Of a stretch of 64,000 nucleotides of DNA, positions 8,958 to 18,542 are shown one piece after another. The first letter of the stretch is position 1, and each line of letters begins with the position of its first letter. Position numbers and translations under genes: made by a program. This DNA is from Thermobacillus sp. ZCTH02-B1 (GTDB lineage Bacteria > Bacillota > Bacilli > Paenibacillales > Paenibacillaceae): contig NZ_LZRU01000010.1 of the NCBI RefSeq assembly GCF_002159085.1, forward strand, positions 60,905 to 124,904, read 5' to 3'. The notes below the pieces were generated by a model. It saw nothing but the letters and a program-made list of their open reading frames with translations, had not been told where the DNA came from and did not search any database.

Positions 8958-9783
8958 GCGTTCCGGAGAACACTTCCGCCGCCGGGCCCGTCATGTACAC
9001 GCGGTTGTCCGCTTCGCTCCATTCGATGAACAGATCGCCGCCCGCAAGCGACACCGTCGCCCTCCGGTCGGTGAGCCCGCAGAGCACCGAAGCGACCAGC
9101 GTCGCGCACGCTCCCGTGCCGCATGCGAGCGTCGGACCCGCGCCCCGCTCCCAGACGCGCATGACGGCGTGCGACCGCGAGACGACCGTGACGAACTCGA
9201 CATTCGTCCTGCGCGGGAAGAGCGGATGCGCCTCGAGCAGCGGTCCCCAGCGGTAAAGATCGAACGACGGCGCGTCGTCCACGAAAATGACGCAATGCGG
9301 ATTGCCCATCGAGACCGCCGTGAAGCGGAACGTGCGGCCGCCCGCCTCGATCGGATGGTCCACGACCGGCGTCCGGTCGACCGTCGTCGGCACGTCAAGC
9401 CCGCGCAGGATCGGCTCGCCCATGTCGACGCGCACCCGGACCGCCTTGCCGCCCACGGACGTGATTTTGAGCCGCTGCACGCCCGCGCCGAGCGTCTCGA
9501 TCGCGATCTCGTCCCGCGCGACGAGCCCGCGGTCGTAGACGTACTTGGCGACGCAGCGGATCGCGTTGCCGCACTGCTCGGCCTCCGAGCCGTCCGGGTT
9601 CAGGATGCGCATGCGGAAATCGGCGCGTTCGGACGGCAAGATGTAGACGAGTCCGTCCGCGCCGACGCCGAAGTGGCGGTCGCACAGCCGGACGGCGAGA
9701 TCGGACGCGTCTCCCGGCAGCTCCCGCTCGCCCGCCACCACGATGAAGTCGTTCCCGAGGCCATGCATTTTCACAAATTCCAC
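8950..9783 (-). CDS. dapF: Diaminopimelate epimerase
   Basis: Interconverts LL- and meso-diaminopimelate for lysine and peptidoglycan synthesis. It is a PLP-independent racemase using two cysteines, both present: EQCGNAIRCVAKY and LACGTGACATL. The GTG start at 9783 gives VEFVKMHGLGNDFIV, the normal N-terminus, with GGGAG nine bases upstream. 277 residues, normal. The longer frame adds 37 residues that do not fit the family. Confidence 0.96.
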   Translation of the reverse strand: MEFVKMHGLGNDFIVVAGERELPGDASDLAVRLCDRHFGVGADGLVYILPSERADFRMRILNPDGSEAEQCGNAIRCVAKYVYDRGLVARDEIAIETLGAGVQRLKITSVGGKAVRVRVDMGEPILRGLDVPTTVDRTPVVDHPIEAGGRTFRFTAVSMGNPHCVIFVDDAPSFDLYRWGPLLEAHPLFPRRTNVEFVTVVSRSHAVMRVWERGAGPTLACGTGACATLVASVLCGLTDRRATVSLAGGDLFIEWSEADNRVYMTGPAAEVFSGTLA

Positions 9784-9984
9784 GGTTTTGCACTCCCTTG
9801 TCTCCGGCGATGCCGCCGGGTCCGCTTGTTCTGCTGTCAGCATACCCCAAGCGGCGGAAACGGGAGTATTGATCCTGGCGTCTTTTGTTTGCACTTGACC
9901 GCATGCGGCGGCAGGGCGCCGGCGGGAGCGGCGCGGGAACGTCCGGCGGAAGACGGCGCCGGGGCCGCCGACGGACGGAGACGG

Positions 9985-12762
9985 TCATCGGGGGATGGTG
10001 CCGGCGCCGCCGTACACGATGCGCCTCCGCTTGCGGCGGCCGGGCGTGCCGAGGACGCTGCCGATGCCCATGACGAACGTCGGAATGCCGGCGGCGACGA
10101 ACACGAGCGACCAGTCGCGGAAATCCAGCGGCACCGTCTTGAAGATCGCCTGCAGCGGCTCGACGTACAGCACCGGAATCATGAGCGCGAGCGACGACAG
10201 CACGGCCAGCACGAGCCAGCGGTTTTCCAGCAGGTTCCGGTGGAAAATGGACCGCGAGCTGCGGCAGTCGAACACATGGATGAGCTGGGCCATCACCAGC
10301 GTCGTGAACGCGACCGTCTGGGCATGCCTGAGATCGCCGCTCGACCTCAGCGTCAGGACGAACGCGCCGAGCGTGCACAGGCCGATCAGCACGCCGCGGC
10401 TGAGGATCTTCCAGCCGAGCCGGCGCGCGAAGATGCTTTCCTTCGCCCCGCGCGGCGGCTGGCGCATCAAATCCTTCTCCGGCGGATCGACGCCGAGCGC
10501 CATCGCCGGCAGGCCGTCGGTCACGAGATTCACCCACAGGATCTGGATCGGCACGAGCGGCAGCGGCAGCGCCAGCAGCATCGCGAGGAACATGGTCAGG
10601 ATTTCGCCGACGTTGGAGGCGAGCAGGTAGCGGATGAATTTGCGGATGTTCTCGTAGATGCCGCGCCCCTCTTCGACCGCCGCGACGATCGTCGCGAAGT
10701 TGTCGTCGGCCAGGACGAGCGACGACGCTTCCTTCGCGACGTCCGTACCCGACTGTCCCATCGCGATGCCGATGTCCGCCGCCTTGATCGCCGGCGCGTC
10801 GTTCACGCCGTCGCCCGTCATCGCGACGACGTGGCCGCGGCGCTGCAGCGCCCGGACGATGCGCAGCTTGTGCTCCGGCGCGACGCGGGCGTAGACGTAG
10901 GTGTCCTCGACGATCCGGTCGAGCTGCTTATCCGACATCGCCGCAAGCTGCCGCCCGTCGATCGACCGGCCGCCGCGCGGCAGGATGCCGAGCTGGGATG
11001 CGATCGCCTCGGCGGTGAGCCGGTGGTCGCCGGTGATCATCACCGTCCGGATGCCCGCCTGCCGGCACATCGCGATCGCGTCCCGCACCTCCCGGCGCGG
11101 CGGATCGATCATGCCGGCGAGACCGACGAAGATGAGCTGCTTCTCGACGTCGGCATCGCGCTCCGCCGGCTCCTGGGGATGCAGGTCGCGGTAGGCGAGG
11201 GCGAGCACGCGCAGCGCCGATCCGGCCATCCGCTCGGCCGCCTCGGCCGCCTTCTGCCTCAAGCTGGGCGTGAACGGCACGACCTTGTTGTCCCAGAGCG
11301 CGTAGGCGCACCGCTCCATCAGCAGGTCGGGCGCCCCCTTCGTGCAGACGAGGCGGCCGCCCTGGTGGCTGACGAGCACGGACATCCGCTTGCGTTCCGA
11401 ATCGAACGGATATTCCTTTTCCCGGCGGTACAGCCCTTCGAGCGACGAGACCGTGACGCCGAGCTTGGCCGCGAGCACGATGAGCGCACCTTCCGTCGGA
11501 TCGCCCTGCAGGACCCAGTCGTCCGCGTTATCCGCGCGCCTGCCCGCGCGCCCCGGACGCCCGGCCTCTTCGGCGCGGACGAGCCGCGCGTTGTTGCACA
11601 GCGCCGCAACCTGCACGAGCCGGCGCAGCGCGGCGTCCCGTTTCAGATCGACCGGCCTGCCGTTCTCGAGCACTTCACCCCGCGGCTCGTAGCCTTCCCC
11701 GGTCACTTCGAGCGTCCGGCCTTCCGTCCAGAGCCGGACGACGGTCATCTTGTTCTGTGTCAGCGTGCCCGTCTTGTCCGAACAGATGACCGTGGCGCAG
11801 CCGAGCGTCTCGACGGACGGCAGCTTGCGCACGATCGCCCGCCTGCGGATCATCCGCTGCACGCCGAGCGCCAGCGCGATCGTGACGATTGCGGGCAGCC
11901 CTTCCGGAATGGCCGCGACGGCGAGGCTGACGCCGGCGAGGAACATGTCGTAGGCCGGCTGGCCGTGCAGGATGCCCGCGATCACGACGACGACCGTCAG
12001 CGCGATCGCCGCCGCGATCAGCACCTTGCCGAGCTGCGCGAGGCGCCGCTGCAACGGTGTCTCGGCCTCCCCGGCCTGCTCGATCATGCTGGCGATCTTG
12101 CCCATCTCGGTCCGCATGCCGGTGCGGATGACGATGCCCTTGCCCGTGCCGCGCGTCACCATCGTTCCCATGAACGCGATGTTTTTCAGATCGGCCGTGC
12201 CCGGCTCGTCCCCTTCGATCGGCCGGGCGTGCTTGCCGACCGGCACCGACTCGCCCGTCAGCGCGGATTCTTCCACGTACAGGCTGTTCGCTTCCAATAG
12301 CCGCAGGTCGGCCGGCACCCGGTCGCCGCTCCCGATCAGGACGATGTCGCCGGGCACAAGTTCGGCGGCCGGAATCACGCGCTCCTTCCCCTCCCGGACG
12401 ACGCGCGCCGTCGGAGCGGACAAGGCCTTGAGCGAGCGCAGCGACCGCTCGGCGCGATATTCCTGGATGAAGCCGAGCACGCCGTTCAGCACGATGATGG
12501 CCAGAATCGCGGCGGCGTCCATCCATTCGCGGAGAAATCCCGAGATCAGCGTCGCTCCGGCGAGCACCAGCACCATGAAGTCCTTGAACTGGTTCAGAAA
12601 CAGCGCGATCGGCGGCGTGCGCTTTCCTTCGGCGAGTTCGTTCCGGCCGTGTCCGGCCAGCCGGCGCTCCGCTTCCGCCGCGGAAAGCCCACGCTCCGCG
12701 TCGCTCTCGAGCGCGTCGACGAGTTCGCGCGGGTTCATCCGGTGCCACATCGTCTGTTCCAT
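9985..12762 (-). CDS. Calcium-transporting P-type ATPase (P2A/SERCA-like)
   Basis: Membrane ATPase that most likely exports Ca2+. The chain (925 residues) has a cation-ATPase N-domain (residues 8-75), the phosphorylated aspartate in [14 protein letters not shown], the TGD-type hinge [11 protein letters not shown], and the PEGL motif ([11 protein letters not shown]) of type II pumps. Six C-terminal membrane segments follow, with [13 protein letters not shown] in the region that forms the calcium site. Start at 12762 follows CGGGAGGGAGACGG. Monocistronic by its spacing. Substrate is inferred from motifs; Mn2+ is an alternative. Confidence 0.92.
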   Translation of the reverse strand: MEQTMWHRMNPRELVDALESDAERGLSAAEAERRLAGHGRNELAEGKRTPPIALFLNQFKDFMVLVLAGATLISGFLREWMDAAAILAIIVLNGVLGFIQEYRAERSLRSLKALSAPTARVVREGKERVIPAAELVPGDIVLIGSGDRVPADLRLLEANSLYVEESALTGESVPVGKHARPIEGDEPGTADLKNIAFMGTMVTRGTGKGIVIRTGMRTEMGKIASMIEQAGEAETPLQRRLAQLGKVLIAAAIALTVVVVIAGILHGQPAYDMFLAGVSLAVAAIPEGLPAIVTIALALGVQRMIRRRAIVRKLPSVETLGCATVICSDKTGTLTQNKMTVVRLWTEGRTLEVTGEGYEPRGEVLENGRPVDLKRDAALRRLVQVAALCNNARLVRAEEAGRPGRAGRRADNADDWVLQGDPTEGALIVLAAKLGVTVSSLEGLYRREKEYPFDSERKRMSVLVSHQGGRLVCTKGAPDLLMERCAYALWDNKVVPFTPSLRQKAAEAAERMAGSALRVLALAYRDLHPQEPAERDADVEKQLIFVGLAGMIDPPRREVRDAIAMCRQAGIRTVMITGDHRLTAEAIASQLGILPRGGRSIDGRQLAAMSDKQLDRIVEDTYVYARVAPEHKLRIVRALQRRGHVVAMTGDGVNDAPAIKAADIGIAMGQSGTDVAKEASSLVLADDNFATIVAAVEEGRGIYENIRKFIRYLLASNVGEILTMFLAMLLALPLPLVPIQILWVNLVTDGLPAMALGVDPPEKDLMRQPPRGAKESIFARRLGWKILSRGVLIGLCTLGAFVLTLRSSGDLRHAQTVAFTTLVMAQLIHVFDCRSSRSIFHRNLLENRWLVLAVLSSLALMIPVLYVEPLQAIFKTVPLDFRDWSLVFVAAGIPTFVMGIGSVLGTPGRRKRRRIVYGGAGTIPR

Positions 12763-12989
12763 CCGTCTCCCTCCCGAAATCCGCTCTCCGGCCCACCCCG
12801 GGAACGAATGGGCGGACAGCCTCGTTACAGGGATAAATCTATTCGGACAACCGGGGAAATATCCCAACGGAGCGGGACGGCGTGCGGCGGAACGCGGCCC
12901 CTTAAGTTTTTCTCCGAACTATGGCATGATAGAGATTGGTCCGTGTACGCATATTTCCACGCATTTTTCGTCAAGGTGGTCATGTTCCG

Positions 12990-14732
12990 ATGTCACTCGA
13001 CGGCATGGTCGTGCGCGCGATCGCGCACGAGCTCCGGCAGCTCGCCGGAACCCGGATTCACCGCATTCATCAACCCGACGACCATACGCTCGTGCTGCAG
13101 CTCAGGGGCGGCGGGCTGCGCGGACAGCCCCGCCTGCTGCTCTCCGCGAATCCGACGTATCCCAGAGTCCACTGGGTCACGCGGCCGCAGCAGAATCCGC
13201 TGGAAGCGCCGATGTTCTGCATGCTGATGCGCAAGCACTGCGAAGGCGGCGTCATCGAATCCGTCACGCAGCCGGGATGCGAGCGGATGCTGTACATCGA
13301 CATCCGCCAGCGCGACGAACTCGGGGACGACTCGCTGAAGCGGCTCGTCGTGGAGCTGATGGGACGGCACAGCAACCTCATCCTCATGGACCCCGCGACG
13401 GGGCGCATCTTCGACGGCATCCACCACGTCACGCCGGCGATCAGCAGCTACCGGGTCGTCCTGCCCGGCAGCGCCTATACGCCGCCGCCCGTGCAGGAGA
13501 AAGCCGACCCGATCAAGACGGAGGACTTCGGTCGTTTCGCCGAAGCGCTGTCGTCGGCCGGAGACGCGCCGCCGGAACGGCGGCTGGTCGACGCGTTCAC
13601 CGGCCTGAGCCCGCTGATCGCGCGCGAGATCGTGCACCGCGCGGCCGCATCCGGCGCGCCGGACGATCCGGAGGCGCTGTGGGGGGCTTTCCGGGAAATG
13701 ATGGCGGCGTTCCGCGCGCATGCGTATGAACCGAACATCGTGGAGAGCGGCGGGAAAACCTTTTTCTCGGTGACCCGGCTGACCCACCTGGACGGCGCGG
13801 CGCGCCCGTTCGCTTCGGTCCTCGAGTGCCTCGAGGTCTATTACGGGGACAAGGCCGAGCGGGATCTCGTCCGCCAGAAATCGGCCGATCTGTACCGCTT
13901 CCTGCAGAACGAGAAGGCGAAAAACGAGAAAAAGCTCGAGAAGCTGGAAGCGACGCTGAAGGAGGCGGAGGAGGCGGACCGGTACCGGGTCATCGGCGAG
14001 CTGATCATCGCGAACCTGCACGCGATCCGGAAAGGAGCGTCCAGCGTCCAGGTCGTCAACTACTACGACGAGCGGCAGCCCGTGATCACGATCGAGCTGG
14101 ACCCGCAGCTTACGCCGTCGGAGAACGCGCAGCGCTGGTTCAAGCGCTACAACAAGGCGAAGAACGGCGCGGCGGCCGCGGCGGAACAGATGGAGGCCGC
14201 GCGCGCGGAAATCGCGTATTTCGATACGCTGCTCGCGCAGCTCGAGAACGCGTCGCTGCAGGATATCGAGGAGATCCGCGAGGAGCTCGAGGAACAGGGG
14301 TATCTGAAGCGGCGGGCCGGCTCCGCGGCGAAGAAGCGGAAGCCGTCCCGTCCGGCGCTGCTCTGTTACACGTCTTCGGAAAACGTGCCGATCTATGTCG
14401 GCAAAAACAACACGCAGAACGACTATCTGACGAACCGGCTGGCGTCGCCGAACGACACGTGGCTTCATACGAAGGACATTCCGGGATCCCACGTCGTCAT
14501 CCGCGGCACCGGCTTCGGCAACGCGACCCTGGAGGAGGCGGCGATGCTGGCGGCCTGGTACAGCCGGGGAAGATCGTCCAGCCTCGTGCCGGTCGACTAC
14601 ACGCTGGTCCGGCACGTCCGCAAGCCGAACGGCGCGAAGCCCGGCTTCGTGATCTACGATCACCAGAAGACGCTGTTCGTGACGCCGGATGAGGAACGCA
14701 TCAAGGCGCTGCCGGTCCGCACGGTGACGTGA
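12990..14732 (+). CDS. rqcH: Ribosome-associated quality control protein RqcH (NFACT family, formerly FbpA)
   Basis: Bacterial Rqc2/NEMF homologue: binds 50S subunits with stalled peptidyl-tRNA and directs alanine-tail addition that marks the chain for degradation. Order: NFACT-N domain (start MSLDGMVVRAIAHELR), HhH segment, a long charged coiled coil (residues about 285-430, KAKNEKKLEKLEATLKEAEE) and a C-terminal NFACT-R domain with NDTWLHTKDIPGSHVVIRG. The ATG at 12990 follows AAGGTGG. 580 residues. Older annotations call it fibronectin-binding protein. Divergent from the ATPase. Confidence 0.95.
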   Translation: MSLDGMVVRAIAHELRQLAGTRIHRIHQPDDHTLVLQLRGGGLRGQPRLLLSANPTYPRVHWVTRPQQNPLEAPMFCMLMRKHCEGGVIESVTQPGCERMLYIDIRQRDELGDDSLKRLVVELMGRHSNLILMDPATGRIFDGIHHVTPAISSYRVVLPGSAYTPPPVQEKADPIKTEDFGRFAEALSSAGDAPPERRLVDAFTGLSPLIAREIVHRAAASGAPDDPEALWGAFREMMAAFRAHAYEPNIVESGGKTFFSVTRLTHLDGAARPFASVLECLEVYYGDKAERDLVRQKSADLYRFLQNEKAKNEKKLEKLEATLKEAEEADRYRVIGELIIANLHAIRKGASSVQVVNYYDERQPVITIELDPQLTPSENAQRWFKRYNKAKNGAAAAAEQMEAARAEIAYFDTLLAQLENASLQDIEEIREELEEQGYLKRRAGSAAKKRKPSRPALLCYTSSENVPIYVGKNNTQNDYLTNRLASPNDTWLHTKDIPGSHVVIRGTGFGNATLEEAAMLAAWYSRGRSSSLVPVDYTLVRHVRKPNGAKPGFVIYDHQKTLFVTPDEERIKALPVRTVT

Positions 14733-14748
14733 GGCGCGGCTTTCGGCC

Positions 14749-14782
14749 GGCAATCGAAACGAAAAGGCAATCGAAACGAAAA
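14749..14782. repeat. Perfect 17-bp tandem duplication
   Basis: GGCAATCGAAACGAAAA occurs twice head to tail (14749-14765, 14766-14782), directly after rqcH. Probably a slippage duplication in spacer DNA. Confidence 0.85.
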
Positions 14783-14907
14783 ACGGCGGAAAAAACTTCG
14801 CCTGACGCATCCGCGGAAGGTCCGAGCCGATCAGCGGCGCAAGCGGAGGCCGCGAGCCGGGCCCGGTCCGCTGTGCGGCCGGCATGACCGTGCCGCGCTT
14901 TCCCGGA

Positions 14908-15777
14908 TCAGCGATGCTTCCGGCTCGCCGCCTCCAGCAGGTCCACGACGGACGCATCCACCGTCCGGCCGCCCAGCGGGCCGTGGAACGCCTTGCCGTC
15001 GCGCTCGCCGTGATAATCCGATCCTCCGGTCGCGATCACGCCGAGCCTTGCGGCCATGTCGGCATAGCGCGCCTCGTCGTCCGGGCCGTGATCGGAATGA
15101 TACGCCTCGATGCCGTCGGCTCCCGCGCGAAGCAGCGCCTCCACGAGATCGTCCCGCCCGTACAACCCGGGATGGGCGATGACCGCCGCGCCGCCCGCCT
15201 CGTGGATCCAGTCCACGGCTTCCCGCGGCGTCGGGCGGGGAACCCGCACGTAGGCCGCGCCTCCGTTGCCGAGATAGCGTTCGAACGCCTCGGCGACCGA
15301 CGAGACGTATCCCCGCGCAACCAATGCCGCCGCGATATGCAGCCGGCCGATCACACCGCCGGACGCCCGCCCGTCCGCCGCGCGCTCCACCTCTTCCCGG
15401 TCGACCGGCAGGCCGAGCTCGGCCAGCCGCTCCAGCATCATCGCGTTGCGCCTCGCCCGCGCGTTCCGCTGCGCGCGAAGCCGCTCCCGCCAGCGTTCGT
15501 CCCGCCAGTCCACAAAATAGCCGAGCACGTGGATCTCCACCCCGTCCTGCATCGTGCTGAGCTCGACACCCGGCACGACGCGGACGCCGAGGCGCGCGCC
15601 TTCCGCCAGCGCTTCCTCGATCCCCGCCGTCGTGTCGTGGTCGGTGATCGCGACGGCGGCAAGCCCCGCTTCGCGCGCCAGCCGCACGTTGACGGCCGGA
15701 GCGCCTTGACCGTCCGACGCGGTCGTATGCGTATGCAGATCGGCGCGCCCCGCCGAAACGGCAGTTTTCACAACCAT
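14908..15777 (-). CDS. PHP-domain phosphoesterase (YciV/RNase AM-like)
   Basis: Metal-dependent phosphoesterase of the polymerase-and-histidinol-phosphatase superfamily. Metal ligands are visible: DLHTHTTASDG at the N-terminus, ITDHDTT, a Glu in PGVELST, EIHVLGYFVD, AHPGLYG and GSDYHG near the C-terminus. 289 residues. Homologues of this length act as 3',5'-nucleotide phosphatase or 5'-to-3' trimming RNase (RNase AM). Its ATG at 15777 lies inside the end of the LysR gene (ten-base overlap), so the two are co-translated. The long frame reaching to 16689 is a shadow of the LysR gene. Confidence 0.88.
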   Translation of the reverse strand: MVVKTAVSAGRADLHTHTTASDGQGAPAVNVRLAREAGLAAVAITDHDTTAGIEEALAEGARLGVRVVPGVELSTMQDGVEIHVLGYFVDWRDERWRERLRAQRNARARRNAMMLERLAELGLPVDREEVERAADGRASGGVIGRLHIAAALVARGYVSSVAEAFERYLGNGGAAYVRVPRPTPREAVDWIHEAGGAAVIAHPGLYGRDDLVEALLRAGADGIEAYHSDHGPDDEARYADMAARLGVIATGGSDYHGERDGKAFHGPLGGRTVDASVVDLLEAASRKHR

Positions 15778-16679
15778 TGCTTCAGATCCCTCTCCCTCAG
15801 GAACGTCAGGAACGTCACGGCCGAGATCGGCAGCAAGGCCGATTTCAGATGGATCGAGTAGAATTCCCGCGTGAACACGGCATCGACCAGCGGGATCATC
15901 TTGATCAGGCCGAGGGCGACCTCGTGCTTCACCGAAGAGGCCGAGACGAACGAAATGCCGATCCCCGCCTCGACGGCCGATTTCACCGCCCCGGTGCTGC
16001 CGAGCTCCATGACAATTTTGAGGCTGCACGGATCGATGTTCCGGGACTTGAGCTGCTCTTCCATGACGAGCCGCGTGCCGGATCCCTGTTCGCGCAGCAC
16101 GAACGGGTACTCGATCGCTTCCGCCAGCGTCACCTCGCGCTTCTGCGCAAGCGGATGCGACGCGGCGGCGATCAGCTTCAGCTCGTCGCTCATGACCGGC
16201 TCCATGTGCATGTCGGGGTGATGGACCGGCGCCTCGACGAGGCCGAAATCGAGCTGATGGTTCAGGATTTCCTCCATGATCTGCGCCGTGTTCATCACCT
16301 TCATGCGGATCGAAATGTGCGGGTACTCTTTGCCGAACGGACCGAGGAGCCGCGGCAGGATGTACTCGCCGATCGTCAGGCTGGCCCCGAGCTGCAGCCG
16401 GCCTTTGAGCTGCCGCGTGAACCGGGACATCGCCGCGTCCGCCTCGCGGAGCAGCTCGATCGACTGCCGCGCGTAAGGAAGCAGCGTCCGGCCCGCTTCC
16501 GTCAGCTCGATCCGCTTCGTCGAGCGGTGCAGCAGCTTCGTGCCGAAATAGTCTTCCAGCGACTGCACCTGCATCGTCACGGCGGGCTGGGTCATGTGCA
16601 GCGCCTGGGCGGCCGCGGAGAAGCTCCCCTTGTCGACGACGGTGTAGAAAATATGCAGTTGGTGAAAGTTCAGCGGCAC
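15768..16679 (-). CDS. LysR-family transcriptional regulator (CysL-like)
   Basis: DNA-binding regulator with an N-terminal winged helix-turn-helix (NFHQLHIFYTVVDKGSFSAA, then AQALHMTQPAVTMQVQSLED) and a periplasmic-binding-like effector domain from about residue 90. The GTG start at 16679 has GAGGAG nine bases upstream; another GTG two codons earlier is too close. About 303 residues. The sequence resembles CysL/YwfK-type regulators of sulfite or related metabolism, but the target is not shown by the neighbours. The overlapping PHP gene suggests a linked function. Confidence 0.88.
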   Translation of the reverse strand: MPLNFHQLHIFYTVVDKGSFSAAAQALHMTQPAVTMQVQSLEDYFGTKLLHRSTKRIELTEAGRTLLPYARQSIELLREADAAMSRFTRQLKGRLQLGASLTIGEYILPRLLGPFGKEYPHISIRMKVMNTAQIMEEILNHQLDFGLVEAPVHHPDMHMEPVMSDELKLIAAASHPLAQKREVTLAEAIEYPFVLREQGSGTRLVMEEQLKSRNIDPCSLKIVMELGSTGAVKSAVEAGIGISFVSASSVKHEVALGLIKMIPLVDAVFTREFYSIHLKSALLPISAVTFLTFLRERDLKQWL

Positions 16680-16797
16680 GGACACCCACTCCTCTGCGTG
16701 CGTACCCCCATTATACCTGAAACGCGCATGCCGGCATCCGTCCGCCCGCAAAACGCCATAAAAAAAGCGCCCGTCCGGCGCACGTGCGGGAACCCCT

Positions 16798-17235
16798 TCA
16801 TTTCCGCTTGCGGCTGTTCTTGATGAGCGTCATCCGCCGCGAATGGCGGAGCCAGGAATAATAGGTTTTCAGGTCGCGCAATTCGATCGTCACGGACATT
16901 TTGCCGAGAAACGTGACGACGATCATCCGGTGCAGCGGCTGGCCTGCCAGGTCGGTCTCGTCCGGCAATTCGGTAAACTCGGCCACGAACACGAGATCGT
17001 CGTCGATGACGAAGACATCGTTCTGATTGCGGTAATACGGTTCGATCCTTCCCTGTTTGAGGCATTCCCACAGGAACGCCGCGATCTCCTCCGGTTCGGA
17101 CCTCGTCTGCTCGATCCGGTCGATCCACCGCATTCTGGCGTGGTTCGTGATGACGATGTCGGCCACTTTCTTGCCGACGAGCTCGACATGGAACGTTTCA
17201 TACGTTCCCCAACGTTCCGTCGACTTGTCCTTCAT
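16798..17235 (-). CDS. Conserved-looking hypothetical protein, 145 aa
   Basis: I do not recognise the family. The ATG at 17235 follows GGAGGTGTTCGTG. The chain is soluble, with no signal peptide. It has a central charged helix (RMRWIDRIEQTRSEPEEIA) then beta-rich hydrophobic stretches (NDVFVIDDDLVFVAEF, RMIVVTFLGKMSVTIEL) and a basic tail (SRRMTLIKNSRKRK). The pattern of His/Arg/Trp followed by alternating strands resembles small toxin-like or BrnT-type folds, but this is only an impression. It lies between the LysR gene and ylbG, same strand. Confidence 0.75.
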   Translation of the reverse strand: MKDKSTERWGTYETFHVELVGKKVADIVITNHARMRWIDRIEQTRSEPEEIAAFLWECLKQGRIEPYYRNQNDVFVIDDDLVFVAEFTELPDETDLAGQPLHRMIVVTFLGKMSVTIELRDLKTYYSWLRHSRRMTLIKNSRKRK

Positions 17236-17331
17236 CACGAACACCTCCATCACGCGGGAATCAACCTTAGCACCTTCTTTTCCATTTTATCACAAACGCC
17301 CATTCCTGCGCGAACGCGCCGGCAGGACCGT

Positions 17332-17637
17332 TCAGATGCTGTACGAGCGCGTCTTGTCCGGCACATCCTTCGAATACTCCGTCCGGATCTCGCCCCTGTA
17401 CGATCGTTCCACCTTTTTGACGTACGGCAGACGTTCGATGTTGCGAATGGTATCTTCCGCCTTGTCCGCGTCCATGTAGAGGACGGCGTAATGCATTCTC
17501 CGCGAAATGTAGTGCAACGTGCCGTACTTTTCCAGATTCCGGGCCTGGCGATGGTCGCTGACCCACACGACATATCCGACCCGGTCCGGGAAAAGACGTT
17601 CTTCGTAACCGCTTTCTTGTCCGAACGCACCGTTCAT
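17332..17637 (-). CDS. ylbG: YlbG family protein (DUF2129)
   Basis: Small cytoplasmic protein of unknown function, conserved in Firmicutes. Core: RVGYVVWVSDHRQARNLEKY, then LHYISRRMHYAVLYMD and YVKKVERSYRGEIRTEYS. The ATG at 17637 follows CGGAGGAGAAAGCGG. 101 residues; the family is usually about 90. In Bacillus it is adjacent to ylbF, as here, with ylbF upstream on the same strand. Confidence 0.9.
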   Translation of the reverse strand: MNGAFGQESGYEERLFPDRVGYVVWVSDHRQARNLEKYGTLHYISRRMHYAVLYMDADKAEDTIRNIERLPYVKKVERSYRGEIRTEYSKDVPDKTRSYSI

Positions 17638-17987
17638 CCGCTTTCTCCTCCGTTCTGGAACTGGCCGCCGCGTTTTCCTTCCGCGGAACGCCTCCGCGGA
17701 CCGCCGCGGCGGAGCGGAAACGGGAGGCGGCGATGGCCGGCCCGTGGCACGCACCGCCGCCTCCCGCCCGCCGTCGATATGCACGCATCCATGTGCCGAA
17801 GCGCGGCACGACGCGGTCCCCTGCAGCCGGATGTCAACGTCCCGCGCCCGCTTCGTCCCATGCGCCGGATAGCGGCCGCGTCACGCGGTGTTCCGCAGCC
17901 GCCGCATGGACCGCCTCCGGCGCAGACCGCACCGTTTCCGCGCGCCCGCCGCGTCCTGTGCGCTTCGGGCGCGGGTTTCGTCCGCCT
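17638..17987. other. 350-bp GC-rich spacer between ylbF and ylbG
   Basis: No convincing coding frame or start signal is visible. It holds short G/C inverted repeats (for example CCGCGGAACGCCTCCGCGG near 17680). No clear promoter. Confidence 0.5.
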
Positions 17988-18467
17988 TCAGCCGCAGGCC
18001 GCGCATCCGCCGCTGCAAGACCCGCCTCCGCAGCCGGTCCGCACCGCATCGCCGTACGGCACCTTGATGTCGTCCGACACCGCCCGCGCGATCAGGACGG
18101 CGATTTCGTGCAGCATGTCGTCGACGGCCTTTTCGGCTTCCTTGAACCGGCGCACCGTCAGGCACTCGTCCAGCCGGCGCTTCAGTTCGGCCGCTTCCCG
18201 CTTCGCCTCGTCGTAATCCGGGTGAAAGCGGCCGAACCGGCTGCATTCCTCGAACCGTTCCTTCGCCCTGCGGAAGCGCCGGATCAGCTCCTGCGCCTCC
18301 TCGTCCCGCTCAAGCTGCGCCTTCCAATATAGATAATCGGCGGCATCGGCCGATTGATTGATCATGTCGCCCAATTCGTAGGCCTTGATCAGCAGCGCCG
18401 CCATGTCCAGCGGTCCGGCGGACGGACCGTCGCGACGCGCGGCCTCCCCGGCTGCCGGCATTTGCAT
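17988..18467 (-). CDS. ylbF: YlbF family protein (RicF), Y-complex subunit
   Basis: In Bacillus YlbF, YmcA and YaaT form the Ric (Y) complex, which steers RNase Y cleavage of polycistronic mRNA and affects competence, sporulation and biofilm formation; the complex carries iron-sulfur clusters. Here the helical core is clear (LLIKAYELGDMINQSADAAD, FRRAKERFEECSRFG, FKEAEKAVDDMLHEIA). The C-terminus ends in a cysteine-rich tail, GCGGGSCSGGCAACG, which could hold a metal cluster. Start at 18467 follows GGTGAGG; 159 residues. Confidence 0.9.
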   Translation of the reverse strand: MQMPAAGEAARRDGPSAGPLDMAALLIKAYELGDMINQSADAADYLYWKAQLERDEEAQELIRRFRRAKERFEECSRFGRFHPDYDEAKREAAELKRRLDECLTVRRFKEAEKAVDDMLHEIAVLIARAVSDDIKVPYGDAVRTGCGGGSCSGGCAACG

Positions 18468-18542
18468 GGCCACTGTCCTCACCCCCGTGACAGCCGTTCT
18501 CTGTTCACTATCATACCATTCCACGGGGGCAAATTCGAATGG

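Noticed and set aside
8929..12300. 1123-codon plus-strand frame opposite dapF and the P-type ATPase
   Set aside because: Same antisense composition; the ATPase and dapF are certain.
12900..12960. Possible promoter of rqcH (CATGAT near 12927)
   Set aside because: No acceptable -35 box; too weak to list.
14908..16689. Single 593-residue protein fusing an antisense-like N-terminus to the PHP domain
   Set aside because: The first 300 codons are the shifted frame of the LysR gene; the PHP protein starts at 15777.
17834..18049. Small frames in the ylbF-ylbG spacer
   Set aside because: No start signals and antisense-type composition; left as spacer.
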